Shown here in pieces: positions 16,060-21,922 of a stretch of 21,922 nt of DNA (positions are counted from its first letter, which is position 1; each line of letters starts with the position of its first letter). The DNA lies in NCBI GenBank assembly GCA_011043895.1, contig DRBZ01000095.1:1-21922 (forward strand), in the 5' to 3' direction. Both the position numbers and the translations under genes were made by a program. The notes under the pieces were generated by a model that saw only the letters and a list, made by a program, of their open reading frames with translations, was not told the origin of the DNA and searched no databases. The DNA comes from Candidatus Cloacimonadota bacterium (GTDB taxonomy: Bacteria > Cloacimonadota > Cloacimonadia > JGIOTU-2).

Positions 16060-16569
16060 TTATTTATTAGTTTTACCGACTTTGTTGCGCCAGTGATGCG
16101 TCTTCACAGCCATCCTACTGCCTACAAGATAAATATTATTATTTGGATCATCTTCATCAATATCAATCATCGTTAGGGAATCATTAGGAGCGGTTTTTGC
16201 ACAAAGTGGAACATAGTCAGGATCATCACGTAGCTGGTTCAAACAAAAATCGCATTTCTGGGATATATAGTTTATTGTTTCTGGAAAGATCGTGCCAAAA
16301 GGACATGCGAGTGCACAACTTTTGCATCCTACACAGCGCATGTTATGGCGAAGTATCATATTTGTTTTCGTGTGTTCAAGCGCATCTTTTGGACATGCTT
16401 CTATACAGAAAGATTCTTTACATTCACGGCAATAGGCACCAAATTCTGCAATCTCAACGATCGAGAAAACACCCCTGTTAGCACCTTCGTGATACAGGTA
16501 TTCGCAATCAATAGACTCAAGACTCTCTTCTTTGAGAAGCTTTGGTATATCAACTAATAATCTTTTCAT
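16060..16569 (-). CDS. HycB/CooF-like polyferredoxin subunit
   Basis: A 169-residue iron-sulfur protein of the HycB/CooF/HydN type. Motif 1 is C47-x2-C50-x4-C55-x3-C59-P, motif 2 is C79-x2-C82-x2-C85-x3-C89-P, and motif 3 begins C106-x2-C109 and continues at C123. The expected fourth residue of motif 3 reads alanine (C-A-K-T-A127-P), so the last cluster is short one cysteine unless another residue such as C22 serves. No membrane segment is seen. The canonical archaeal Mbh has no such subunit. Lying between the hydG-like flavoprotein and mbhM, it probably wires the NAD(P)H module to the hydrogenase core. That role is inferred from gene order only. Confidence 0.85.
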   Translation of the reverse strand: MKRLLVDIPKLLKEESLESIDCEYLYHEGANRGVFSIVEIAEFGAYCRECKESFCIEACPKDALEHTKTNMILRHNMRCVGCKSCALACPFGTIFPETINYISQKCDFCLNQLRDDPDYVPLCAKTAPNDSLTMIDIDEDDPNNNIYLVGSRMAVKTHHWRNKVGKTNK

Positions 16570-16601
16570 GATACGTTCTTTCCTTTATATATAGAGAGAG
16601 A

Positions 16602-17429
16602 TTAATCCCAGATTTTTTCTTCGTTCTTTATCTCTTCATAGGTGAACACAGGACCATCTTTGCAGGCATAGTACTTACCCATCACACAATGACGGCACTG
16701 ACCGAATCCGCAATACATCTTCTTTTCCATAGAGAGATAAATATTACTTGCTTTGAATCCTTTATCAAGAAGAGCAAAGGTTCCGAATTTCATCATGATG
16801 GGTGGTCCGCAAACTACGGCGATAGCGTCCTTTGGATCAATAGTTATATCATCCAGCAGGACGGTCACGACTCCGGTTCTGCCATTCCAGTTGTCAGCTT
16901 CCTTGCAATTATCAACGGTACATAGATGTGCAACAGTTTTGTACTTAGTCCAATCATCGATCTGATCTTTATAGATCATATCTGCGGGAGTTCGTGCTCC
17001 GAAGCATACTGTGATGCTCTTGTAGTCATCCACATCATGCAGCATTGTCTGCAGCAGGCATCGAAGGGGAGCAAGTCCCACACCGCCACCGAGTAATAGT
17101 ACATCTTTACCTTTGAAAACATCGAGTGGGTATCCCCGTCCGTAGGGTCCGCGAATGCCCATCACATCTCCTTTTTTCACCTTATGAATTTCATTTGTTA
17201 CAAAACCTGCATTCATAATGGTGACCCACATCTTTTCTTTTTCATAATGAGAGGATGAAGGAGTGAATGGCGCTTCGCCAATACCGGGTAAAGAAAGCTC
17301 TATAAACTGTCCGGTGGCAAATTCAAATGGTTTCTCTGGCTTAAGATAGAAAGATTTGATGGTTGGAGATTCTTCAATAACTTCCAGAACATCTGCTTTT
17401 AAAACGTCATAGGGGTTTTTGTCTGACAA
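16602..17429 (-). CDS. hydG: HydG/AsrB-like FAD- and NAD(P)-binding oxidoreductase with [2Fe-2S] site
   Basis: A 275-residue protein of the ferredoxin-NADP+ reductase superfamily, as in sulfhydrogenase gamma (HydG) and sulfite reductase AsrB. Order: FAD domain with FATGQFIELSLPG and APFTPSSS in place of the RxYS motif; NAD(P) domain with LLLGGGVGLAPLRCLLQ near 111-127 and VVCGPPIMMKF near 206-215; C-terminal [2Fe-2S] motif with C240-x4-C245-x2-C248-x7-C256 inside MEKKMYCGFGQCRHCVMG. It should exchange electrons between NAD(P)(H) and iron-sulfur partners. The start is TTG at 17429, with AGGAGG 6 bases upstream inside the hydB end; no ATG fits as well. Coenzyme preference cannot be read safely from the sequence. 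Confidence 0.9.
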   Translation of the reverse strand: MSDKNPYDVLKADVLEVIEESPTIKSFYLKPEKPFEFATGQFIELSLPGIGEAPFTPSSSHYEKEKMWVTIMNAGFVTNEIHKVKKGDVMGIRGPYGRGYPLDVFKGKDVLLLGGGVGLAPLRCLLQTMLHDVDDYKSITVCFGARTPADMIYKDQIDDWTKYKTVAHLCTVDNCKEADNWNGRTGVVTVLLDDITIDPKDAIAVVCGPPIMMKFGTFALLDKGFKASNIYLSMEKKMYCGFGQCRHCVMGKYYACKDGPVFTYEEIKNEEKIWD

Positions 17430-17430
17430 A

Positions 17431-18453
17431 CTAAACCTCCTGTAAACTTTGGATTACTTCTCGTAAATCGATCTCGGCAGGACAGCATGAAATACATCTT
17501 CCGCATCCTGTGCAACCTAATTTATCGAAATTAAACTTCATAAAATTATGCTTACATTGATAGCGATTCCTGAAGGTTTCCCATTTATATTCTCTGGGAG
17601 TTCCCCCTCCAGCAACCTCAGCGTAGCCAGCCAACTGACAGGAGTCCCATGAGCGAACTTTCTTGAACTCCTCTTTTGTACTTTCGTCATTGAGAATCAG
17701 GCAGTAACAAGTAGGGCAGATATTTGTGCATGCTCCACATTGCACACATTCAACACAAAACTCTTTCCACACGGAAGGTTCTTTATTTTCAGAAATAACG
17801 TCGTAGTTTCTATCTGGTGTAAAATCAGCATTAATATCCATGACCTTCTTGCGTACCTCTGCACGTTGTGCTTCCCGAGTTTCTTTATCTTGAACCGTTA
17901 CTTCTTTGAGCGAACATACTTCTTTTATCTTTTGTAGCAGCTCTTCACCTTTTCTGCTGCCCACTTTGATGATGTAGCCATTATTCACTGGAGATAGATT
18001 GATATCAAATAGCGCATCTCCATCATCAGTTTTTATAGGATAAGGATTGTTATCGAGCAATACACAATGGCAAGTGGAAAGTGCATCAGTACAGTCACAA
18101 CTGATAATATATGAATTTTTCCTCCACTGACTGTAATTCGGTTCAACAAAATTATCTTTCAGAAGTGCGTCGTCAAGCACTGCAAGTCCCATTAGGTCGC
18201 AATTCTTCACACCTGCGATGATTCTTTTTTTATCTTTTGGTGATGGGGGAAGCACACTTTCTGAAGGAAAGTAATACAATGTTCTGACTGGATCGACGGT
18301 TCGGTATTTTTCTAATACATATTCTTTTTCGGGATCAAATTTCTTGATAACAAGATTGTCGACTTCTCGTTCAGTTTCATAGGGTACAAAAACATCGAAC
18401 TCCGATTGTATGCTTGTAAAGAATTTCTTTAGATCGGATTTTGAAACGACCAT
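17431..18453 (-). CDS. hydB: HydB/AsrA-like [4Fe-4S] protein (sulfhydrogenase beta type)
   Basis: A 340-residue iron-sulfur protein of the HydB/AsrA family, first gene of the operon. It carries the family stretch IIAGVKNCDLMGLAVLD near residues 78-94, then a CDC...CHC group (C119, C121, C128, C130). Two [4Fe-4S] motifs follow near the C-terminus: C236-x2-C239-x2-C242-x3-C246-P, preceded by C233, and C314-x2-C317-x2-C320-x3-C324-P. In sulfhydrogenases HydB passes electrons between HydG and the small subunit; in Asr it links AsrB to the sulfite reductase. No sulfite reductase gene is present here, and one base separates it from hydG, so it most likely feeds the hydrogenase. AAAGGA lies 5-7 bases before the ATG. 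Confidence 0.9.
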   Translation of the reverse strand: MVVSKSDLKKFFTSIQSEFDVFVPYETEREVDNLVIKKFDPEKEYVLEKYRTVDPVRTLYYFPSESVLPPSPKDKKRIIAGVKNCDLMGLAVLDDALLKDNFVEPNYSQWRKNSYIISCDCTDALSTCHCVLLDNNPYPIKTDDGDALFDINLSPVNNGYIIKVGSRKGEELLQKIKEVCSLKEVTVQDKETREAQRAEVRKKVMDINADFTPDRNYDVISENKEPSVWKEFCVECVQCGACTNICPTCYCLILNDESTKEEFKKVRSWDSCQLAGYAEVAGGGTPREYKWETFRNRYQCKHNFMKFNFDKLGCTGCGRCISCCPAEIDLREVIQSLQEV

Positions 18454-18525
18454 CTCTATCCTTTCTCACTTACGCATTTAGGTCTATTCATATAGATTTT
18501 TTAAGAAGGAATTTATTTGGACGGT

Positions 18526-18554
18526 AAAACATTTAGTGATAATCAATGTGTCAA
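18526..18554 (-). promoter_or_regulatory. Possible promoter of the hydrogenase operon
   Basis: On the minus strand a perfect TTGACA is seen at 18554-18549. With 17 bases of spacing the next hexamer is TGTTTT (18531-18526), a weak -10. It lies about 70 bases before the hydB start, at a sensible distance, and directly next to the left end of the repeat element. The -35 match is good but the -10 is poor, so this is a candidate only. Confidence 0.35.
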
Positions 18555-18557
18555 GTT

Positions 18558-18875
18558 TTTCTGAGAAAGCATGCATACCCCCAGAATTTTTCAGGGGCAT
18601 TGCATTTTTTCATTATTACACAAAAACAACCTAATAATAACAAAAGATGAGGGATGGTGCATATCGTTGCAAAGTACTAGCATAACAATGATTCACAAAG
18701 TATGGGAGATCCCTCTTCGCCAGCCGGCGGATCAGGATGACTAAAGCAAAGAAGGATAAAAAAAATAGATTTCTAAAAAGCAATTTTCCACTCCAAGAAT
18801 CCTGCAAACCATCCATTTACATTACTTCTCGGGATTTACCTCCAAATTTTTGGGGGTATCCCTGTTTCTGAGAAA
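18558..18875. mobile_element. MITE-like element with imperfect inverted ends (no gene inside)
   Basis: The left end reads TTTCTGAGAAAG (18558-18569), a 5-base gap, then ATACCCCCA (18575-18583). The right end, read on the other strand, is TTTCTCAGAAA (18875-18865), a short gap, then exactly ATACCCCCA (18859-18851). Each end can also fold on itself: CCCCAGAA/TTCAGGGG on the left with one mismatch, CCTCCAAA/TTTGGGGG on the right. The interior (about 290 bases) includes GAGGGAT (18649-18655) paired with ATCCCTC (18709-18715) and a GC-rich GCCAGCCGGCGGATCAGGA stretch unlike its AT-rich surroundings. No transposase and no clear target-site duplication are seen. It resembles small dispersed intergenic repeats, but copy number cannot be judged from one window. 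Confidence 0.5.
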
Positions 18876-19012
18876 GATTTATAATGTTCGAAAAATTATC
18901 GAAAATTTACCTAACGCACATAAAATTGACTGTGTAATTATGTTTTAATTGAAAAATTTAATATTAGAAATAGTATATATTTTCTTCTTCTTTTGTACAA
19001 ATGTGCCTATCC

Positions 19013-19070
19013 TTGACAAACCAATCCTTGCTTAAAAATGTGACCCAAAATCAAAATGACATTCAGGAGG
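19013..19070 (+). promoter_or_regulatory. Possible promoter and ribosome site of the pyrophosphatase gene
   Basis: TTGACA at 19013-19018 is a perfect -35 hexamer. The region 16-18 bases on (19035-19042) is AAAATGTG with no good TATAAT match, so the -10 is weak. AGGAGG at 19065-19070 lies 7 bases before the ATG at 19078 and is a strong, well-spaced ribosome site that fixes the start of the gene. Confidence 0.45.
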
Positions 19071-19077
19071 ATACTTA

Positions 19078-21282
19078 ATGAACATTCCTATTATATGGTT
19101 TGTTGCTCCTTTTGGTGCGATTTTGGCTCTGGTTTTTGCTTTTATTCTTTATAAAAGTGTAAAAAGAGCAGAACCCGGTAATGATCAGATGCAGAAGATC
19201 GCAAAGTATGTTCGTGAGGGAGCATTTGCTTATCTCAAACAGCAATATAAGGGCGTTGGAATATTCTTTATCGTTGCCTTTATTGTGTTCAATATCATGG
19301 CATGGGTGCTGAAAGTACTCCACCCGCTTATTCCGTGGGCATTTCTTACCGGCGGATTTTTCAGCGGTCTGGCAGGATGGATCGGCATGAATACTGCCAC
19401 ACTTGCCTCGAACAGAACTGCAGAGGGCGCACGCCAGAGTCTGAATAAGGGACTCACCATTGCATTCCGGGCTGGTGGAGTAATGGGATTGGTAGTTGTA
19501 GGACTTGCCCTCGTTGATATTTCTGCATGGTTCTTCGTACTCAATGCCTTCAAGATGGACCTTCATACTATCACAGTGATCATGTTGAGTTTTGGAATGG
19601 GTGCGTCCACACAGGCATTGTTTGCACGTCTCGGTGGAGGTATTTATACCAAAGCTGCTGATGTTGGAGCTGATCTTGTTGGAAAGGTTGAAGCCGGAAT
19701 CCCTGAGGATGACCCTCGCAATCCAGCAACCATCGCAGATAATGTTGGCGATAATGTAGGAGATGTTGCTGGTATGGGTGCGGATCTCTATGAATCCTAT
19801 GCTGGTTCAATACTCGCAACTGCTGCCCTGGGAATGGCTGCGTTCACACAAATCGTAGCACGCTTTCCCGCACTTGGTGACTCAGCCATACGTTTTGTAA
19901 CAGCCCCAATGGTACTCGCGGGAATCGGTGCATTTCTGTCCATCATAGGCATTTTTCTTGTTTCTACAAAAGAAGATGCAACCACAAAAGATCTTATGTT
20001 TGCGCTCAACAAAGGTGTATACGGCAGCTCAATATTGATAGCTATTGTTGCTTTCTTTGTCACACGTTGGATGCTTCCCCCAGAATATTCTCTTGGCGTA
20101 TTCTTTGCGTTAGTCATCGGACTGCTTGCCGGTATTCTCATAGGTGTATTCACTGAACGATCTACTTCTTATAGTTATGAACCGACAAAGGGTATCGCAA
20201 AACAGGCAGAATTCGGTCCTGCTACGGTTATAATTGACGGTCTCGCGGTTGGTATGAAATCTACCGGAGCTCCGGTCATTATTATTGCGATTGGTATCCT
20301 CGCTGCATTTGCAGTAAGTAAAGGTTTCAGTATTCCAGAAATGGGATTGTATGGCATCGGATTCGGCGCAGTAGGAATGCTTTCTACACTTGGTGTCACT
20401 CTTGCCATGGATGCATTTGGACCCATTGCCGATAATGCAGGTGGAAATGCAGAGATGTCCAAGCTTCCCAAGGAAGTTCGTGAACGTACCGATGCACTGG
20501 ATTCAGTTGGCAACACCACTGCTGCAACTGGTAAAGGTTTTGCTATCGGTTCCGCAGCACTCACTGCAATGGCGCTTCTCGCTTCCTATCTTGAAGAAGT
20601 CCGAACAGGTCTGAAATTCGCCGGTGAGACAGTGATCGCTGGTGTTGATCTGAGTACTGCAACGATTGCTGATTTTGTACAACATTATAACATTACATTG
20701 ATGAATCCTAAAATGCTGATCGGTATTTTTATCGGTGCAATGGTTACCTTTGTTTTTGCTGCACTCACACTTAAGGCAGTGGGACGTGCTGCAGGTGATA
20801 TGGTTGCGGAAGTGCGCAGACAGTTCAAAGAGCTTCCTGGCATCATGGAAGGAACCACCGAGCCCGAGTATGCAAAATGTGTGCTTATCTCCACCAAGGG
20901 TGCCCAAAAAGAAATGGTCGCTCCAGCACTCGTTGGTATTCTTACTCCTATTGTTGTTGGTCTCATACTTGGTGTTTCTGGTGTGATGGGACTCCTCGCA
21001 GGGGGATTGACAACCGGTTTCACGCTCGCTATTATGATGAACAATTCTGGCGGTGCATGGGACAATGCAAAGAAATATGTCGAGATCGGTCACTACGGCG
21101 GTAAGGGCTCTGAAGTTCATAAAGCATGTGTTGTTGGTGATACGGTCGGCGATCCCTTCAAAGATACTGCAGGTCCTTCGATAAATATTCTTATTAAACT
21201 TATGAGTATGGTCAGTATTGTATTTGCCGGAATGATCGTTGCGTTCTCACCTGCAATTCAGCAGTTCCTCGGTATTATGTAA
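19078..21282 (+). CDS. hppA: Membrane pyrophosphatase, predicted K+-dependent and Na+-pumping
   Basis: A 734-residue integral membrane protein with about 16 hydrophobic helices that uses PPi hydrolysis to pump cations. The substrate site is complete: GGGIYTKAADVGADLVGK with EAGIPEDDPRNPATIADNVGDNVGDVAG (about residues 186-232), ADNAGGNAEM near 451, and the C-terminal DTVGDPFKDTAGPS. In GNTTAATGKG the residues A482 and G485 mark the K+-dependent class; the K+-independent class has K and T there. In MGADLYESYAGS the membrane glutamate E239 lies 3 residues after D236, as in Thermotoga Na+-PPase, and not further on as in plant H+-PPases. This predicts Na+ (or dual Na+/H+) transport. AGGAGG lies 7 bases before ATG. 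It is divergent from the hydrogenase operon. Confidence 0.95.
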   Translation: MNIPIIWFVAPFGAILALVFAFILYKSVKRAEPGNDQMQKIAKYVREGAFAYLKQQYKGVGIFFIVAFIVFNIMAWVLKVLHPLIPWAFLTGGFFSGLAGWIGMNTATLASNRTAEGARQSLNKGLTIAFRAGGVMGLVVVGLALVDISAWFFVLNAFKMDLHTITVIMLSFGMGASTQALFARLGGGIYTKAADVGADLVGKVEAGIPEDDPRNPATIADNVGDNVGDVAGMGADLYESYAGSILATAALGMAAFTQIVARFPALGDSAIRFVTAPMVLAGIGAFLSIIGIFLVSTKEDATTKDLMFALNKGVYGSSILIAIVAFFVTRWMLPPEYSLGVFFALVIGLLAGILIGVFTERSTSYSYEPTKGIAKQAEFGPATVIIDGLAVGMKSTGAPVIIIAIGILAAFAVSKGFSIPEMGLYGIGFGAVGMLSTLGVTLAMDAFGPIADNAGGNAEMSKLPKEVRERTDALDSVGNTTAATGKGFAIGSAALTAMALLASYLEEVRTGLKFAGETVIAGVDLSTATIADFVQHYNITLMNPKMLIGIFIGAMVTFVFAALTLKAVGRAAGDMVAEVRRQFKELPGIMEGTTEPEYAKCVLISTKGAQKEMVAPALVGILTPIVVGLILGVSGVMGLLAGGLTTGFTLAIMMNNSGGAWDNAKKYVEIGHYGGKGSEVHKACVVGDTVGDPFKDTAGPSINILIKLMSMVSIVFAGMIVAFSPAIQQFLGIM

Positions 21283-21303
21283 TTCAATAACCCCCAAATA
21301 CAT

Positions 21304-21337
21304 AAAGCACGGTGTCTAATGATGCCGTGCATTTTTA
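21304..21337 (+). terminator. Intrinsic terminator after the pyrophosphatase gene
   Basis: GCACGG (21307-21312) pairs with CCGTGC (21325-21330) around a 12-base loop and is followed by ATTTTTATTAT. It begins about 25 bases after the stop codon of the pyrophosphatase gene, the expected place for a Rho-independent terminator. Confidence 0.8.
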
Positions 21338-21347
21338 TTATATGAAA

Positions 21348-21430
21348 CCACAAAAGACACGAAAAGCACAAAAGTAATTTAAACCACGGATTAACACGAA
21401 TTAATTAGAGGACACGGAGATACACAGAAA
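21348..21430. repeat. Degenerate CACGAA-type repeat tract
   Basis: About eight imperfect copies of a CAC(G/A)(A/G)A-like unit at roughly 10-12 base spacing: CCACAAAAG, ACACGAAAAG, CACAAAAG, CCACGGATT, AACACGAATT, GACACGGAG, TACACAGAAA. It is non-coding in all frames. Similar 'ACCACGGATTAACACGAA'-like tracts are familiar from intergenic DNA of many environmental bacteria (recalled from experience, not searched). Function is unknown. Confidence 0.5.
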
Positions 21431-21488
21431 ATATCTGTCAGTGGCTTTCACTCAGCTGGGAGCCGCTTCCCTTAAATTTTAATGGAGT

Positions 21489-21516
21489 CGTCATGGACCA
21501 TTCCATGACGAAGTTT
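21489..21516. terminator. Perfect 9-bp hairpin followed by a T run (terminator-like)
   Basis: CGTCATGGA (21489-21497) and TCCATGACG (21502-21510) are perfect inverted copies around a CCAT loop. On the plus strand it is followed by AAGTTTTTG, giving a terminator-like shape. It lies about 200 bases after the pyrophosphatase stop, so it would be a second, back-up terminator or belong to an unannotated transcript. Confidence 0.45.
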
Positions 21517-21662
21517 TTGAACGATGGATGAAGAACAACGATTTGAGATTTTAGAAGCATCAAACTTGAGTCGAGTTTAGATTTTTTAATGTTGTTTTGC
21601 AATATGACAGAATTACCTCAGTGAAATTGTTAAGTATTTCTTTAATTCAATAGTATTATTCT

Positions 21663-21680
21663 AAACCTGACTCGGGTTTT
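21663..21680 (+). terminator. Weak terminator-like hairpin
   Basis: AAACCTG (21663-21669) can pair with CGGGTTT (21673-21679) with one G-T wobble and an ACT loop, ending in TTTT. The stem is short and A/T-based at its foot. No gene ends close by, so the role is unclear. Confidence 0.25.
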
Positions 21681-21713
21681 ATGAATTTTATACTCAGGAA
21701 ATGTAACAGAAAA

Positions 21714-21776
21714 AGTAACGCAAGATTCCGATCTTGCGTATTATGTACAGACTCAACATCGGAATGTTAAGTTACT
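21714..21776. other. Two hairpins with complementary loops inside an outer stem
   Basis: Hairpin 1: ACGCAAGAT (21718-21726), loop TCCG, ATCTTGCGT (21731-21739), a perfect 9-bp stem. Hairpin 2: AACAT (21755-21759), loop CGGA, ATGTT (21764-21768). The two loops are exact reverse complements, and the match extends to 8 bases: ATTCCGAT (21725-21732) and ATCGGAAT (21758-21765). An outer pair AGTAAC (21714-21719) with GTTACT (21771-21776) encloses both, sharing two bases with the foot of hairpin 1. No T run follows, so it is not a simple terminator. It could be a structured RNA, a protein-binding DNA site or a mobile-element end; I do not recognise it. Confidence 0.4.
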
Positions 21777-21922
21777 GCTATAGCATGAAAGTTCTTAAGT
21801 AGTCAGCCCTGAAAAACTTTATTTTGAGCATTAGATTATTATCATTTTATTGGATTTAAGCGTAAGGATTATTACAAGGAACAAGATATTGTTTAAATTG
21901 CAGGTTTTTCACATAATTTTCT

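Larger units (their letters stand above)
18454..19077. other. Divergent intergenic region between hydB and the pyrophosphatase gene
   Basis: This stretch of 624 bases holds no gene that I can support. It must carry the start signals of both the leftward hydrogenase operon and the rightward pyrophosphatase gene. Its middle half is a repeat-like element with inverted ends (18558-18875). The part from about 18880 to 19010 is very AT-rich (for example ATTATGTTTTAATTGAAAAATTTAATATTAGAAATAGTATATA-like composition) and may serve as upstream promoter DNA. Confidence 0.8.
21441..21922. other. Gene-free right end of the window
   Basis: No open frame of convincing length, tRNA or known RNA family is recognised here. 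The stretch is AT-rich and contains at least three separate hairpins, listed individually. A gene could begin just beyond the right edge: AAGGAACAAG at about 21877-21886 resembles a ribosome site, but no start can be confirmed. Confidence 0.6.

Noticed and set aside
16602..18453. hydB/hydG-like pair as anaerobic sulfite reductase AsrA/AsrB
   Set aside because: No asrC-like siroheme sulfite reductase gene is next to them; the following genes are all hydrogenase subunits. The possibility cannot be fully excluded without wider genome context.
18631..18816. A 61-codon minus-strand open frame in the divergent intergenic region
   Set aside because: It lies inside the repeat-like element, has no ribosome site or family resemblance, and its LFFLSFFALVILIRR-type translation looks like read-through of a dispersed repeat.
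20503..21120. A 205-codon minus-strand open frame opposite the pyrophosphatase gene
   Set aside because: It is rich in Cys, His and Ser from antisense reading of a well-conserved membrane protein gene, and matches nothing I know.
21431..21482. A small inverted GGGAGCCGCTTCCC motif near 21459-21472 as a terminator
   Set aside because: Only about four base pairs are firm and no proper T run follows; too weak to call.
1..21922. CRISPR arrays, tRNA and rRNA genes
   Set aside because: No regularly spaced exact repeats of CRISPR size and no recognisable tRNA or rRNA sequence were seen by eye on either strand.

Overview
The window is a compact bacterial locus. One long leftward (minus-strand) gene train runs from about 18453 down past the left edge. 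A divergent rightward gene for a membrane pyrophosphatase sits at 19078-21282, followed by a gene-free right end. Bacterial Shine-Dalgarno sites (AGGAGG/GGAGG types), ATGA-type stop/start overlaps and the gene content point to an anaerobic, moderately AT-rich bacterium with H2 and Na+ based energy metabolism. I cannot place it firmly. The gene style and the intergenic repeats remind me of Cloacimonadota and related FCB or candidate-phylum bacteria, but that is a guess.

Transcribed order: hydB-like and hydG-like electron-input subunits; a HycB/CooF-like polyferredoxin; the group 4 [NiFe]-hydrogenase membrane and core subunits MbhM (NuoH-like), MbhJ (NuoB-like small subunit), MbhK (NuoC-like) and MbhL (NuoD-like large subunit); a NuoL/MrpA-like antiporter subunit; a fused MbhD+MbhE protein (the MrpA C-terminal part); MrpB, C, D, E, F and G; a NuoI-like ferredoxin subunit with an extra CxxC pair; a HycI-type maturation protease broken by an 11-A run; HypF, HypC, HypD and HypE; then a Na+/phosphate cotransporter and the start of a PhoU-domain protein. 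Nearly all junctions overlap or are a few bases apart, so this is probably one operon of about 18 kb.

The large subunit keeps both CxxC nickel motifs and a cleavable C-terminal tail, and the small subunit has the CxxC of hydrogenases, not the CC of complex I. With the Hyp genes and protease alongside, it is very likely a true H2-metabolising enzyme of the Mbh (Mrp-linked, group 4d-like) class. Two things stand out against the archaeal Mbh. A complete Mrp A-to-G set is present, with MrpA split into two genes. The operon also opens with a sulfhydrogenase-type NAD(P)H/FAD/[2Fe-2S] plus [4Fe-4S] module and an extra polyferredoxin. The natural reading is a Na+-translocating hydrogenase wired to NAD(P)(H), possibly with ferredoxin as a second partner. 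The direction of electron flow cannot be told from sequence.

The divergent pyrophosphatase carries the residues of the K+-dependent class and the membrane glutamate position of Na+-pumping enzymes, which fits a shared sodium circuit. The 624-base divergent intergenic region holds a MITE-like element with inverted ends. The 640 bases after the pyrophosphatase hold a terminator, a degenerate CACGAA-type repeat tract and several hairpins, including a pair with complementary loops, but no gene that I can support.
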